From Candidatus Zixiibacteriota bacterium (GTDB lineage Bacteria > Zixibacteria > MSB-5A5 > GN15 > JAAZOE01), in assembly GCA_028700875.1 (NCBI GenBank), contig JAQVRW010000018.1, positions 1 through 17,765 on the forward strand: DNA of 17,765 nucleotides, read 5' to 3'. The notes beneath the pieces are model-generated. The model did no database searches. It was not told the DNA's origin and saw nothing but the letters and a program-made list of their open reading frames with translations. How positions within the stretch are numbered: the stretch's first letter is position 1; the number at the start of each line of letters is the position of its first letter. A program made the translations under genes and the position numbers. Positions 6,144 through 13,653 of this stretch are shown piece by piece.

Positions 6144-9100
6144 TCAGGGGCTGCCGACGGCAGCCCCTTTTTGTATGACCAAAAGCGCCTCCAATGATTT
6201 GACTCGTTCCAAAAGACCGACGACCCGTTTATCGGCATAGAGGGTTTCCAGCCATGCCGGTGATTTCATCTTAGCCGCGATTTTTTTCAAGGCTTCCATC
6301 GCCTGTTGGGCGTACCGGAACGAAGTCTGGATGTCGCGCTGCAAAAAGGCGACTTCGGAGAGAGCGGCGGCGGCCCGCCATTGTTCCGGCAACAGATTCA
6401 ATGCCGTCGCCACGAGTAAGGCCCGTTCGAGATGTCCGAGTCCATCGGCATTGCGGCCGTGTCGGATGAACCATTGCCCGGCGGCAAGGTGGTAACGGGC
6501 GCAATCGATATCTTCGACGCCGCTTTCATAGAAATGGCCGGCTTCACCGATGCATCGTTCGCCGTCATCGCCCGCCTGCCGTTCGTTTTCTTTTTCCAGC
6601 GCGATCAGATGAAGGAAGGCCTTATCGCGGGGACTGAACATACTGCCGGCGATGTTCTCGGCATCTTTCCGAAACGATTCCTCCCCCGACATAGCATAGC
6701 GTAAAAGGGCAATCTGGAAAAGCAAACCCATGTCGCCGTTGGCATCGGCGATTTTCCAGGCTTTGGCGCCGCAGTTTTTCGCGGCGTCGAGTTCCTTCAG
6801 GTCCGCGTGAAAGCGCGCCAGATTCAGGTGGCCGGTGAGTATGACCATCCATCCATCCGTTTTCGAAGCCATGTCCATCGCCCGAGTGAGGTTGGCTTGC
6901 GCGTCGGCATAGTATCCCATCCGCCGCAACAGGTTCCCGGTTAATTGCAGCATCGCGCTTTGGTGCGATTCCTCGGCCATCTTCGCCGCCAGCGCCGATC
7001 CCTCTTTCAGGTAGCTCAGGGCGTCGTTTAAGCGTCCGGCTTGAATCATGACTTCGGCCAGGTTTTCGATATTCCAGACGAGTTCCGTCAGGGAACCGAT
7101 CGTCCGGTTGACCGCCAACGAATTGTTGTAAGCCTCGACCGCCTTTTCGTTTTGTCCGGCCAGGAAATAAGCAACGCCAAGATTGTTCCAGGTTCGGGCG
7201 GTCTCGCCTTTATCATCGAGCGTGAGGCTGATGTTCAACGACCGCGTAAAATGCGAAATCGCGTCCGCGAATTTCCCCTTCACGCCGTAGATCGTCCCGA
7301 TGTTGTTCAGGCTGGAGGCGATATCTTTTTCGGAATTCATGCTGACCTGGGTTTCCAGCGCTTTCTCGTACTGCGTCAGAGCATCATCCAGCCGCCCGGC
7401 CATCCAGTAGATATTCCCCAGGTTGTTCAGGGTATGAGATATCTCCAACTGATCACCCAGTTGGCCATATAGCTCGAGCGCCCTGGTCAGGGCGTCGATT
7501 CCGGCGTTATAGGCTGAGCGGGCCTTATGCACATCGCCCAGTTCTTTGCAGGCCAGCGCCAGCCGGGGGATCAGATCGGCGTTTGATTCGGTCATATGGA
7601 TGACCTGATTATAATAGTATTCCGCCTGGAGCAGACGGCCCAGATCCTTGTGCAGACGGGATTTCTTGAGAAGGGCATCGGCTTTCCGGCCCGGATCATC
7701 GAGCTTGTCGGCAGCGGAGACGGCCACGTCGATCAGGGTGAAGGCGAGGTCGTAGGTGTGTGTACGGGCGGCTTCGTCGGCGGCAGTCGCGAGGAACGGG
7801 AAGGCTTCATCGTATTGACCGGCCTCGTACAACAATCGGCCGCATAATCCGCCCTGGTCATTGCGCGTTTTATATTGCCGGGCCAGACGCCGGGCCAGAA
7901 TGCGGCGCGTCCGCGCCGACATGACTTGCCGCAATGAATACAGAAGCGCCGGCACCCTGCCGACAGGCATCGTTTCCCGGATGTCATCGAGGACGTCCGG
8001 CGTCGTGCTCAGCGCCTCGGCGACCGTCGCGGCGTGAGCGGGATTTTCCGTCAAAGGCAATCCCATGGCGAAGCATTTGATCGAATAGGAACGCCCTTGC
8101 AGGGGGCGCAGGGCAAAACGGATTTGACGGCGCGACCACTCCATGGCATCGGGAGTTTCATGGCGCCATCCCCAGGCCCCGTCCCGCAGGCCGAATTCGC
8201 CGCGGTCAAAATTATGTTCCAGCAGGATTCGTACTGCGGCCGGATCGCCGCCGGTGGTCTGTTCGACAAAATCGAACTGCTGCGAGCTGAAGCTTTTTTC
8301 GCCAAAGACGGCTTTCAGGGCCGGGGTATCCAGATGATTGATTCCCCCCAGCAGGTGCCGGGGCCGAAGCGCCCGGCGAAACGGATAGGGCGATCCGGCC
8401 TTCACCAGCGTTTCCAAAAGCGCCCACGCGCTGGGCGGACGACGCCGGGGATCGATTTGCATGAGGCCGGCGATCAGGTCGGCCGTGGTTCGGCTGAATG
8501 AGGCCGCCAGACCGCACAACGCGGGCCGTTCCCCTTCCGTTACCTGAGCGTTGATTTCGAGCGGGTCGGCGGAGGAGGAACGAAACGGCATCACGCCGCA
8601 GGCCAGGTAGTAGGCCATCACGCCCAGCGAAAAGAGGTCCGAGGCGGGCGTGATGGGTCGCCGCAGAATCATCTCCGGCGACATATACCCGACCGTGCCG
8701 GTAACCGGTTCCGCCTCGCCATTCGAAAAGGTTCGCGCCAGTGAAAAGTCGGACAGTTTGAGGTAATGGAGGGTATCCAGGGGATAGTCGTCGCGGTCGA
8801 ATCCGACCGGACAGAAGATATTCGATGGTTTCAGGTCGTTGTGCGCGAATCCGGCCGTATGCAGCACCGCCAGCGACGCGGTGACCGCCGATAGGATCGA
8901 CAGGAGTTTGATCTCGGAGACTTTTCCGGCCAGCGACTCCAACGTCGGGCCGCCACAATATTCCATCCTCAGGAATAATCGACCGACGGCCGTTTCCCCC
9001 ACTCCGCCCACGCGGACGATTCCGGGAAATTTGGCCCGAGCGGCGATGAGCGACTCCCGTTCTATCAGTTGGGTTGCGGCCGGGTCGAAGAAGAGTTTGA

Positions 9101-9221
9101 GCGCCACCGGACCGGCCTGGCCCCGGCGATTGGCCAGAAAAATCTGCGATGTTCCGCCGCGACCGATCTCCCGGATGACGGTAAATTCCTCGGGAAATTG
9201 GTTATCCGCGGCGGCCATCAT
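6144..9221 (-). CDS. Ser/Thr protein kinase with C-terminal TPR array
   Basis: A 1025-residue soluble protein starting at ATG 9221, which overlaps the stop of the upstream histidine kinase as ATGA (a second in-frame ATG follows at once). Residues 12-275 are a protein kinase domain: glycine loop EIGRGGTSQIF (18-28), Lys42 in ALKLF, catalytic loop HNDLKPSNIF (127-136, Asp129, Asn134), metal site DFS (158-160), activation segment ending TGTVGYMSPE, and DLFSLGVMAYYLACG. Two key triads deviate: HND replaces HRD, and DFS replaces DFG, although both aspartates remain. Residues about 530-960 hold tandem TPR units, the clearest around LNNLGNIYWMAGRLDDALTQ, LNNIGTIYGVKGKFADAISH and WNNLGVAYFLAGQNEKAVEA. 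The middle (280-530) is unassigned. The frame stays open 84 codons upstream of the chosen start, but that part is the antiparallel-free shadow of the overlapping kinase gene. Its partner is probably the translationally coupled GAF-PAS kinase. Confidence 0.9.
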   Translation of the reverse strand: MMAAADNQFPEEFTVIREIGRGGTSQIFLANRRGQAGPVALKLFFDPAATQLIERESLIAARAKFPGIVRVGGVGETAVGRLFLRMEYCGGPTLESLAGKVSEIKLLSILSAVTASLAVLHTAGFAHNDLKPSNIFCPVGFDRDDYPLDTLHYLKLSDFSLARTFSNGEAEPVTGTVGYMSPEMILRRPITPASDLFSLGVMAYYLACGVMPFRSSSADPLEINAQVTEGERPALCGLAASFSRTTADLIAGLMQIDPRRRPPSAWALLETLVKAGSPYPFRRALRPRHLLGGINHLDTPALKAVFGEKSFSSQQFDFVEQTTGGDPAAVRILLEHNFDRGEFGLRDGAWGWRHETPDAMEWSRRQIRFALRPLQGRSYSIKCFAMGLPLTENPAHAATVAEALSTTPDVLDDIRETMPVGRVPALLYSLRQVMSARTRRILARRLARQYKTRNDQGGLCGRLLYEAGQYDEAFPFLATAADEAARTHTYDLAFTLIDVAVSAADKLDDPGRKADALLKKSRLHKDLGRLLQAEYYYNQVIHMTESNADLIPRLALACKELGDVHKARSAYNAGIDALTRALELYGQLGDQLEISHTLNNLGNIYWMAGRLDDALTQYEKALETQVSMNSEKDIASSLNNIGTIYGVKGKFADAISHFTRSLNISLTLDDKGETARTWNNLGVAYFLAGQNEKAVEAYNNSLAVNRTIGSLTELVWNIENLAEVMIQAGRLNDALSYLKEGSALAAKMAEESHQSAMLQLTGNLLRRMGYYADAQANLTRAMDMASKTDGWMVILTGHLNLARFHADLKELDAAKNCGAKAWKIADANGDMGLLFQIALLRYAMSGEESFRKDAENIAGSMFSPRDKAFLHLIALEKENERQAGDDGERCIGEAGHFYESGVEDIDCARYHLAAGQWFIRHGRNADGLGHLERALLVATALNLLPEQWRAAAALSEVAFLQRDIQTSFRYAQQAMEALKKIAAKMKSPAWLETLYADKRVVGLLERVKSLEALLVIQKGAAVGSP
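6147..6172 (+). terminator. Rho-independent terminator after the peptide gene
   Basis: GGGGCTGCC (6147-6155), loop GAC, GGCAGCCCC (6159-6167), then TTTTT (6168-6172): a perfect nine-pair stem with a T-tract on the plus strand. It lies inside the last codons of the convergent kinase gene (stop at 6146-6144), which on its own strand has no T-tract after the stem. It ends the peptide transcript and limits readthrough into the opposing operon. Confidence 0.9.
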
Positions 9222-11002
9222 GATTTGTGCGCGTCCGCCTTGCGCGGCAGGTAGATCGTAAAGGTCGTACCCTGGCCTTCGGCCGAATCGACCTGAATAT
9301 CCCCGCCGTGATTGAGGATGATCTTGCGGGAATTGGCCAGGCCCAGCCCGTGGCCGTTGGCCTTGGTCGTGAAATGCGGCTGGAATATTTTCTGTCGGAT
9401 TTCTTCGGACATCCCGTGACCGTTGTCGGCGACGGCGATGATCATGCGATCCTGTTCGGTGTCGAATCGGCAATCGATTTTTATATGCGGCTCTGCGCTC
9501 TTCTCCATGGCATCCACGGCGTTGTTCATCAGATTGAGCAGCACCTGCTGTATCTGACCGACATCGATATGAATATCGGGGACGTTGGCGTGGACGAAGT
9601 CCACGGTGACGTTCTTGAACTTTCGCTGCGACTTGAGCGAAAAGAGCAGGTTTTCCACCAGATGACGGATATCATAGCTGACCATCTCCGTTTCCATCTT
9701 GGAAAAATCCATCAAGCCGTCGGTGAATCGTTTCATCTTGGCGATATTGTCCACGACCTGGCTGGAATTGTTCTTGGCCCGCTCCATGTCGTTGCGATCG
9801 ATGTTGATCTGGGCCAGTTCCGCGTTGTTGGAGATGATGGTCAGGTAGTTGTTCAGTTCATGACCGATGGAGGCGGCCATTTCTCCCTTGGCCACCAGCT
9901 TTTCGGACAGGATAACGTACTTTTCCAGAATGACCTTTTCCGTGATGTCCTCGATGACCAGGATCGCGCCGGTCTTGCTGCCGGGCAGACTGGTGGTCGC
10001 CGACACCTTAATCGACAACACCTTCTCATCGTAACCGGTGTTGTGGAAATACCGATCTTCGCGGAAATTTCCGCCGCCGGTCAACACCTGTTCGATCATC
10101 TTCCGCCACTTGGGCCATTCCGCAGGCGGAATCAAGTCGGTCAGGCGGCTGCACCGGGGGGTATCAGTTCCCGGGGTGATGTCGGACTTGTTGATCTGGA
10201 AGGTCGCCAGGCTGGCGTCGTTGATCGTCACCAGATTGTATTCGGGGTCAATGACGATGATGCCGACCGGCGACTGGGCGATGATATCTTCGTTGTATCG
10301 TTTCAACCGGCTGAGGTGGCCGTATAACTGGGCGTTATGGATGGCCATGGCGGCCTGCTGGGCAAACAGCTCGAACAGATACATGTCCGATTTGAGGAAC
10401 AGTTTGGCGTGCGAGGAATTGTCCAGGTAGATGACGCCGATGACGTGATTCTTGATTTTCAAGGGCACGCACATGATGGAGCGAAGCTTGAGTTCGACCA
10501 CCGATTTTTGGTTGGCGTAGCGTTCATCCTCCTGGGCGTCGGACGTATAGACCGACTTGCCGGTTTCGGCCACGCGGTTGGCGATGGAATTGGAAATCTT
10601 GAACGATTCCTCGGTGATTTCCTCCTGGCGGATGTTGTGGGCGGACTTGAATTGCAGGATGCCTTCCTTATCCAAAAGCATCACGAATCCGCGTTCGGCG
10701 GAGAGTAATTCCACCGCCTTGAGCATGACCACCTGAAGGATTTCCTCCAACACCAAACTGGAGTTGATCGCCAGCGATATTTCCAGGACGGCCTTCAAAT
10801 CGTCCAGACGGACGGTGCCGGCCTCTTCTTCCCCCCCGATGCGCGGATTGTCGCTGACGATATCATTCAGCGCCTTCTCCATCTCCGCCAGGACATTGCC
10901 TACCGCGATACGATCGGTCGATGTCCCGAGCTCGGTGTCGAACTCTCTCTCGGAGAGATCGTGCGCGACGTCGTTGTTGTTTTTTACGGCCAGATCGGAC
11001 AT
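9218..11002 (-). CDS. GAF-PAS sensor histidine kinase
   Basis: A 594-residue protein without transmembrane segments. After an acidic N-terminal region of about 65 residues comes a GAF domain (about 70-225; SAERGFVMLLD, then MCVPLKIKNHVIGVIYLDN), a PAS domain (about 232-355; SPVGIIVIDPEYNLVTINDA, then ILVIEDITE), a dimerisation/phosphoacceptor domain with His381 in SIGHELNNYLTII, and an ATPase domain with N-box LLNLMNNAVDAM (488-499), G1 DNGHG (526-530) and G2 GHGLGL (550-555). All catalytic motifs are intact. The HELNN H-box and the AEL after it resemble the NtrB/AtoS-like group. GGTGGAG lies about 5 nt before the ATG at 11002. A sigma28-type promoter sits just upstream. No response regulator gene follows; the next gene, overlapping by 4 nt, is the Ser/Thr kinase. 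It probably senses a cytoplasmic ligand or redox state through GAF/PAS. Confidence 0.92.
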   Translation of the reverse strand: MSDLAVKNNNDVAHDLSEREFDTELGTSTDRIAVGNVLAEMEKALNDIVSDNPRIGGEEEAGTVRLDDLKAVLEISLAINSSLVLEEILQVVMLKAVELLSAERGFVMLLDKEGILQFKSAHNIRQEEITEESFKISNSIANRVAETGKSVYTSDAQEDERYANQKSVVELKLRSIMCVPLKIKNHVIGVIYLDNSSHAKLFLKSDMYLFELFAQQAAMAIHNAQLYGHLSRLKRYNEDIIAQSPVGIIVIDPEYNLVTINDASLATFQINKSDITPGTDTPRCSRLTDLIPPAEWPKWRKMIEQVLTGGGNFREDRYFHNTGYDEKVLSIKVSATTSLPGSKTGAILVIEDITEKVILEKYVILSEKLVAKGEMAASIGHELNNYLTIISNNAELAQINIDRNDMERAKNNSSQVVDNIAKMKRFTDGLMDFSKMETEMVSYDIRHLVENLLFSLKSQRKFKNVTVDFVHANVPDIHIDVGQIQQVLLNLMNNAVDAMEKSAEPHIKIDCRFDTEQDRMIIAVADNGHGMSEEIRQKIFQPHFTTKANGHGLGLANSRKIILNHGGDIQVDSAEGQGTTFTIYLPRKADAHKS

Positions 11003-11043
11003 ATGTACTCCACCACAAGGTTGTGCTCTCTAACCATATTCTT

Positions 11044-11070
11044 TTATCGGCGCGTAGGAAGGAAAGCTTA
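11044..11070 (-). promoter_or_regulatory. Sigma28 (FliA-type) promoter for the kinase pair
   Basis: On the minus strand TAAGCTTT (11070-11063) is followed after exactly 11 bp by GCCGATAA (11051-11044). The sigma28 consensus is TAAAGTTT-N11-GCCGATAA, so the -10 matches 8 of 8, the spacer is exact and the -35 matches 6 of 8. The start of transcription would be about 35 nt before the histidine-kinase ATG. It lies wholly within the 70-bp gap after the DUF4390 gene. Confidence 0.6.
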
Positions 11071-11072
11071 GT

Positions 11073-11729
11073 CTATCGGGACATATCGGGCAGGGCCGCA
11101 GGGTCAAAGAGAGGGGAAACGATCCGGTATGTATCGGCCCCGAGGCCGACCGCCTCATTAAAGAGGGCAAACAGCCGGTCGAAGACTTCGGGGCCGCCTC
11201 CGGACTGGTCGGGAGGCAGGGAATTTTCAGATAATATATTGGGATTCAATGAATTGCAAACGAGGGTCAGGCTCAGCCGGATTTTCTCCGCGCGCCTCAA
11301 ACCGGCGGTCGCCGCCACGGGAAAGACCAGCGAGTCGGCCAGAAAATCAGACAGTTCAAGTTGATTATCGAATTTATATTTGACGGCTGACCGCCCGGCC
11401 ACCTGCAGATAATACGCGTCCTCGGTCAACCGCCGGGTCACGGTCGCGACCCACTGCCCCGAAGTCAGCGCCCGGGCCGGCAGCGGCCAGCGCGGTTTCT
11501 CCAACCGGCAGTCGACCGTGATCCGAACCGCCAGCCCGGCCAGCAGGTCTTCCATTCGCCGTTGATCCAAAACCGGGGTGACATCGAGCCATACCGCCAG
11601 CGTCTCGCCCTGACGGAAGATGTCGTAGTCGAATTGAACCGATTCGTCGGCCGCGGCGACGGCGCCGCAAAGGACGGCGATCAGGATGACCATGACCGCC
11701 GCCACGCGCACTATGGTGAAAGGTTTCAT
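11073..11729 (-). CDS. DUF4390-type secreted protein
   Basis: From ATG 11729 the product has 218 residues and begins with a clear Sec signal peptide (MKPFTIVRVAAVMVILIAVL, cleavage near CGAVAAADES). The mature part has the DUF4390 pattern: a strand-rich start (VQFDYDIFRQGETLAVWLDV), LLAGLAVRITVDCRLEKPRW (a 'L-nGl-v-i---l-r-r-w' segment), an LTEDAYYLQ stretch corresponding to the 'l-yd-y-v' strand, and DFLADSLVFPV. It is probably periplasmic; function unknown. The ribosome-binding site AGGAG overlaps the TAG stop of the upstream gene; a GTG five codons earlier (11744) lies inside that site and is an unlikely start. In proteobacteria DUF4390 genes often lie beside NtrY/NtrX-like pairs, and here too such a pair is two genes upstream. 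Co-transcribed with the Omp85-type gene. Confidence 0.8.
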   Translation of the reverse strand: MKPFTIVRVAAVMVILIAVLCGAVAAADESVQFDYDIFRQGETLAVWLDVTPVLDQRRMEDLLAGLAVRITVDCRLEKPRWPLPARALTSGQWVATVTRRLTEDAYYLQVAGRSAVKYKFDNQLELSDFLADSLVFPVAATAGLRRAEKIRLSLTLVCNSLNPNILSENSLPPDQSGGGPEVFDRLFALFNEAVGLGADTYRIVSPLFDPAALPDMSR

Positions 11730-11746
11730 CGATGCCGGAGTCACTC

Positions 11747-13501
11747 CTAAAACGTCTGCGTCGACAACCGGGCGTAAATGATCGGATCCTCGTTGGAGCG
11801 GTCGAGCCGTTTGGAAAGGAAAATCTTGAAAGAAGGCTCGAACGCGATGCCGACGCCGATGGAACTGTACCAGGGATCGTTGCCGGACAACTTGTCGGCG
11901 CCGATCTTGCCGCCGTCGAATTGAATGAACGGCACCGTCTTGGTGTGCGGGATGCGGAACCGGTATTCGCCGCTCAAGAAGAAATATTCATTTCCCAAAT
12001 ACGCTTTGTGCCGATATCCGTGCACCGTTCCCAGGCCGCCGAGGAAGAAACGCCGGTTGAGCGGAATGCCGTCGCCATCCACCCGGCCATACGCTCCCAG
12101 TAAATGAAGCGACAGGTATCGGCTCAAAGGTTGGATGCGCAACAACCGGCCTTCGAGGCGGGAGAAATCGAAATCTCCCTGCCAATCGCCGGGGGAATAT
12201 TCATACGCCAGGAAGCCGAGCCAGCCCTGATAGGGATCCTTTTCGTCATCGCGCGTGTCGACCGTCGCCTTCAGGTTAAGGCTGGTCACCTGCTGGTCGT
12301 CGAAATCGGCCCGCGCCGACTCCAGGGTCGGGTACGGGACCGACGAAAAATTCCCTCGGAATTCTTTACTGCCGAACAGGGACCACAACTTCGGGTGGGC
12401 GTCGAACCATTTCTGGTTTTCCGAAAGATACCCGACCTCCAGGGTCCCCCAGTGTATGGGCGTGAAGGTCAAAAATCCATACGCTCCTTCGGCCTCGTAG
12501 TAGTCCTTCCAATCCTCGTTGACCACCAGGGCAAAGATCGTATTTTCGGTTTCGCTGATGATCTTATCATCATCCGATTTCAGCAGGCGATAGACGCGTC
12601 CGCCGATTTGCACCGGGGCCGGCCCCCGCAGCACCGTCTGTGTCGCCTCCACCCGATACCGCCCCCGTTCCGAGGAGAAGGCATATCCGCCCATGACCTC
12701 AAACGACGGGATCACGGAATCGGGATGGTCGTATTTCACGCCGGCCATGAGCTTGACGCCGTCGACGCGATTATACGCAAATTCCCCGGTCAGACCGAGA
12801 GTGCCGTCATGCGCTTTCCATCGCCGCGCCCGATGACGACGGGCAGTGCTTTCCTTGCCGGCCGACGTCACGGTGCCGTATACCGAAGCCTCGGGATCGA
12901 GTTTGACCGATCCGTTCAGGGCGATGATGTCGCCACGCACCACGGCCCCGCCGAACACATGCACGTCGCCGAATATCGCCACGACATCACGATTGACCTC
13001 ACCGTGGACGTCGACGTCGCCATTGAACGCCACCACCGACCCGCGGATAAAATCTTCCCTGGGCACGGTCACCGTTTGCCAGAATGACAGGCGGTCTTTG
13101 GGCGGCCGTTGCGTCGTCCCGGCTCGGCCCGGCTCGACGGCTAAAAACGTGATCCGCGTGATATCGCCGCCGGAATCGGTTTCGATGTCGAGGTTCCCGA
13201 TCTTCTCCATGGGGACAGATATGCCGGGAGCGGTAATCCCCTGGTCATTCAGCTTAATATCGCTGCCCAGAGCGATGCCGTCTTCGGAACGCTTGACCTG
13301 GGATTCTTCGCACGTAAACCGCTCGGGTTGACCGTCCCGGTACATGACGAGTGTCCATTCGTGACTGCCAATTTCAAGAACGGCCACCGTATCGGTTTTC
13401 GATTTCGATTCATATTTTGTGTATTCCCCCTCGGCGACGGCGGTCGTTGCCGTCAGGACCAGGGCGAAGACGATCAATAATACCCACGCACGATTTCCCA
13501 T
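11747..13501 (-). CDS. Bactofilin-like / Omp85 (BamA-TamA-like) outer-membrane barrel protein
   Basis: A 584-residue secreted protein. Residues 1-23 are a Sec signal peptide (MGNRAWVLLIVFALVLTATT, then AVAEGE). Residues about 153-212 form short repeated strands: RGSVVAFNGDVDVHGEVN, RDVVAIFGDVHVFGGAVV, RGDIIALNGSVKLDPEASV, the periodic pattern of a right-handed beta-helix of the polymer-forming bactofilin type. Residues about 232-584 are a beta barrel of the Omp85 kind: alternating aromatic strands, a late FFLGGLGTVHGYRH (about 486-498) resembling the conserved 'lGG---vRGY' segment, FIQFDGGKIG, and a final Phe typical of barrel proteins. No POTRA domain is visible; the beta-helix takes its place. 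AAGGAGG lies five nt before the ATG. It probably sits in the outer membrane with the beta-helix in the periplasm. Role (insertion, export or scaffolding) is unknown. The gene lies downstream of an NtrX-like regulator and upstream of a DUF4390 gene. Confidence 0.85.
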   Translation of the reverse strand: MGNRAWVLLIVFALVLTATTAVAEGEYTKYESKSKTDTVAVLEIGSHEWTLVMYRDGQPERFTCEESQVKRSEDGIALGSDIKLNDQGITAPGISVPMEKIGNLDIETDSGGDITRITFLAVEPGRAGTTQRPPKDRLSFWQTVTVPREDFIRGSVVAFNGDVDVHGEVNRDVVAIFGDVHVFGGAVVRGDIIALNGSVKLDPEASVYGTVTSAGKESTARRHRARRWKAHDGTLGLTGEFAYNRVDGVKLMAGVKYDHPDSVIPSFEVMGGYAFSSERGRYRVEATQTVLRGPAPVQIGGRVYRLLKSDDDKIISETENTIFALVVNEDWKDYYEAEGAYGFLTFTPIHWGTLEVGYLSENQKWFDAHPKLWSLFGSKEFRGNFSSVPYPTLESARADFDDQQVTSLNLKATVDTRDDEKDPYQGWLGFLAYEYSPGDWQGDFDFSRLEGRLLRIQPLSRYLSLHLLGAYGRVDGDGIPLNRRFFLGGLGTVHGYRHKAYLGNEYFFLSGEYRFRIPHTKTVPFIQFDGGKIGADKLSGNDPWYSSIGVGIAFEPSFKIFLSKRLDRSNEDPIIYARLSTQTF

Positions 13502-13532
13502 CGTATCCTCCTTATTTTACCCGTAGGAGGGT

Positions 13533-13548
13533 ATCAAGCGCCGTGCCG
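13533..13548 (-). promoter_or_regulatory. Candidate sigma54-type promoter for the Omp85 gene
   Basis: On the minus strand CGGCACG-GCGC-TTGAT (13548-13533) matches the sigma54 pattern TGGCACG-N4-TTGCW at all but the first T and, importantly, the C of the -12 GC, which here is A. It lies about 32 nt before the Omp85 ATG and directly downstream of a GAFTGA-containing activator gene. The -12 mismatch makes it doubtful. Confidence 0.33.
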
Positions 13549-13550
13549 AT

Positions 13551-13580
13551 AGTATAAGCTGTGTCATGACGGGATGTTAG
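13551..13580 (-). promoter_or_regulatory. Candidate sigma70 promoter for the Omp85 gene
   Basis: TATACT (13556-13551, 5 of 6) with CTAACA (13580-13575, 4 of 6) at 18 bp spacing, minus strand. It would start transcription about 45 nt before the gene and abuts the sigma54-like sequence. Either may serve; both in series is possible. Confidence 0.35.
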
Positions 13581-13601
13581 CAAAAAGTGGCGGGTCCGGG
13601 C

Positions 13602-13653
13602 GTGTGAAATGTACACGATAGCCGCCCTTTCGGGAGGTATTTCTTACACGATA
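13602..13653. repeat. Direct and inverted repeats upstream of the Omp85 gene
   Basis: TACACGATA occurs at 13612-13620 and at 13645-13653, 33 bp apart, about three helical turns. GTGT-GAAATGT-ACAC (13602-13616) is an interrupted inverted repeat overlapping the first copy. They lie 54 bp or more upstream of the sigma54-like sequence, where an NtrC-type activator would bind. The second copy lies in the last codons of the regulator gene. Confidence 0.3.

Noticed and set aside
9222..9473. 84-codon N-terminal extension of the Ser/Thr kinase
   Set aside because: Arg/His/Pro-rich translation of the 3' end of the overlapping histidine-kinase gene in another frame; the ATGA overlap gives a natural start.
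13570..13592. Sigma54 -12-like TTTTTGCTA before the Omp85 gene on the minus strand
   Set aside because: There is no GG at the required distance for a -24 element.
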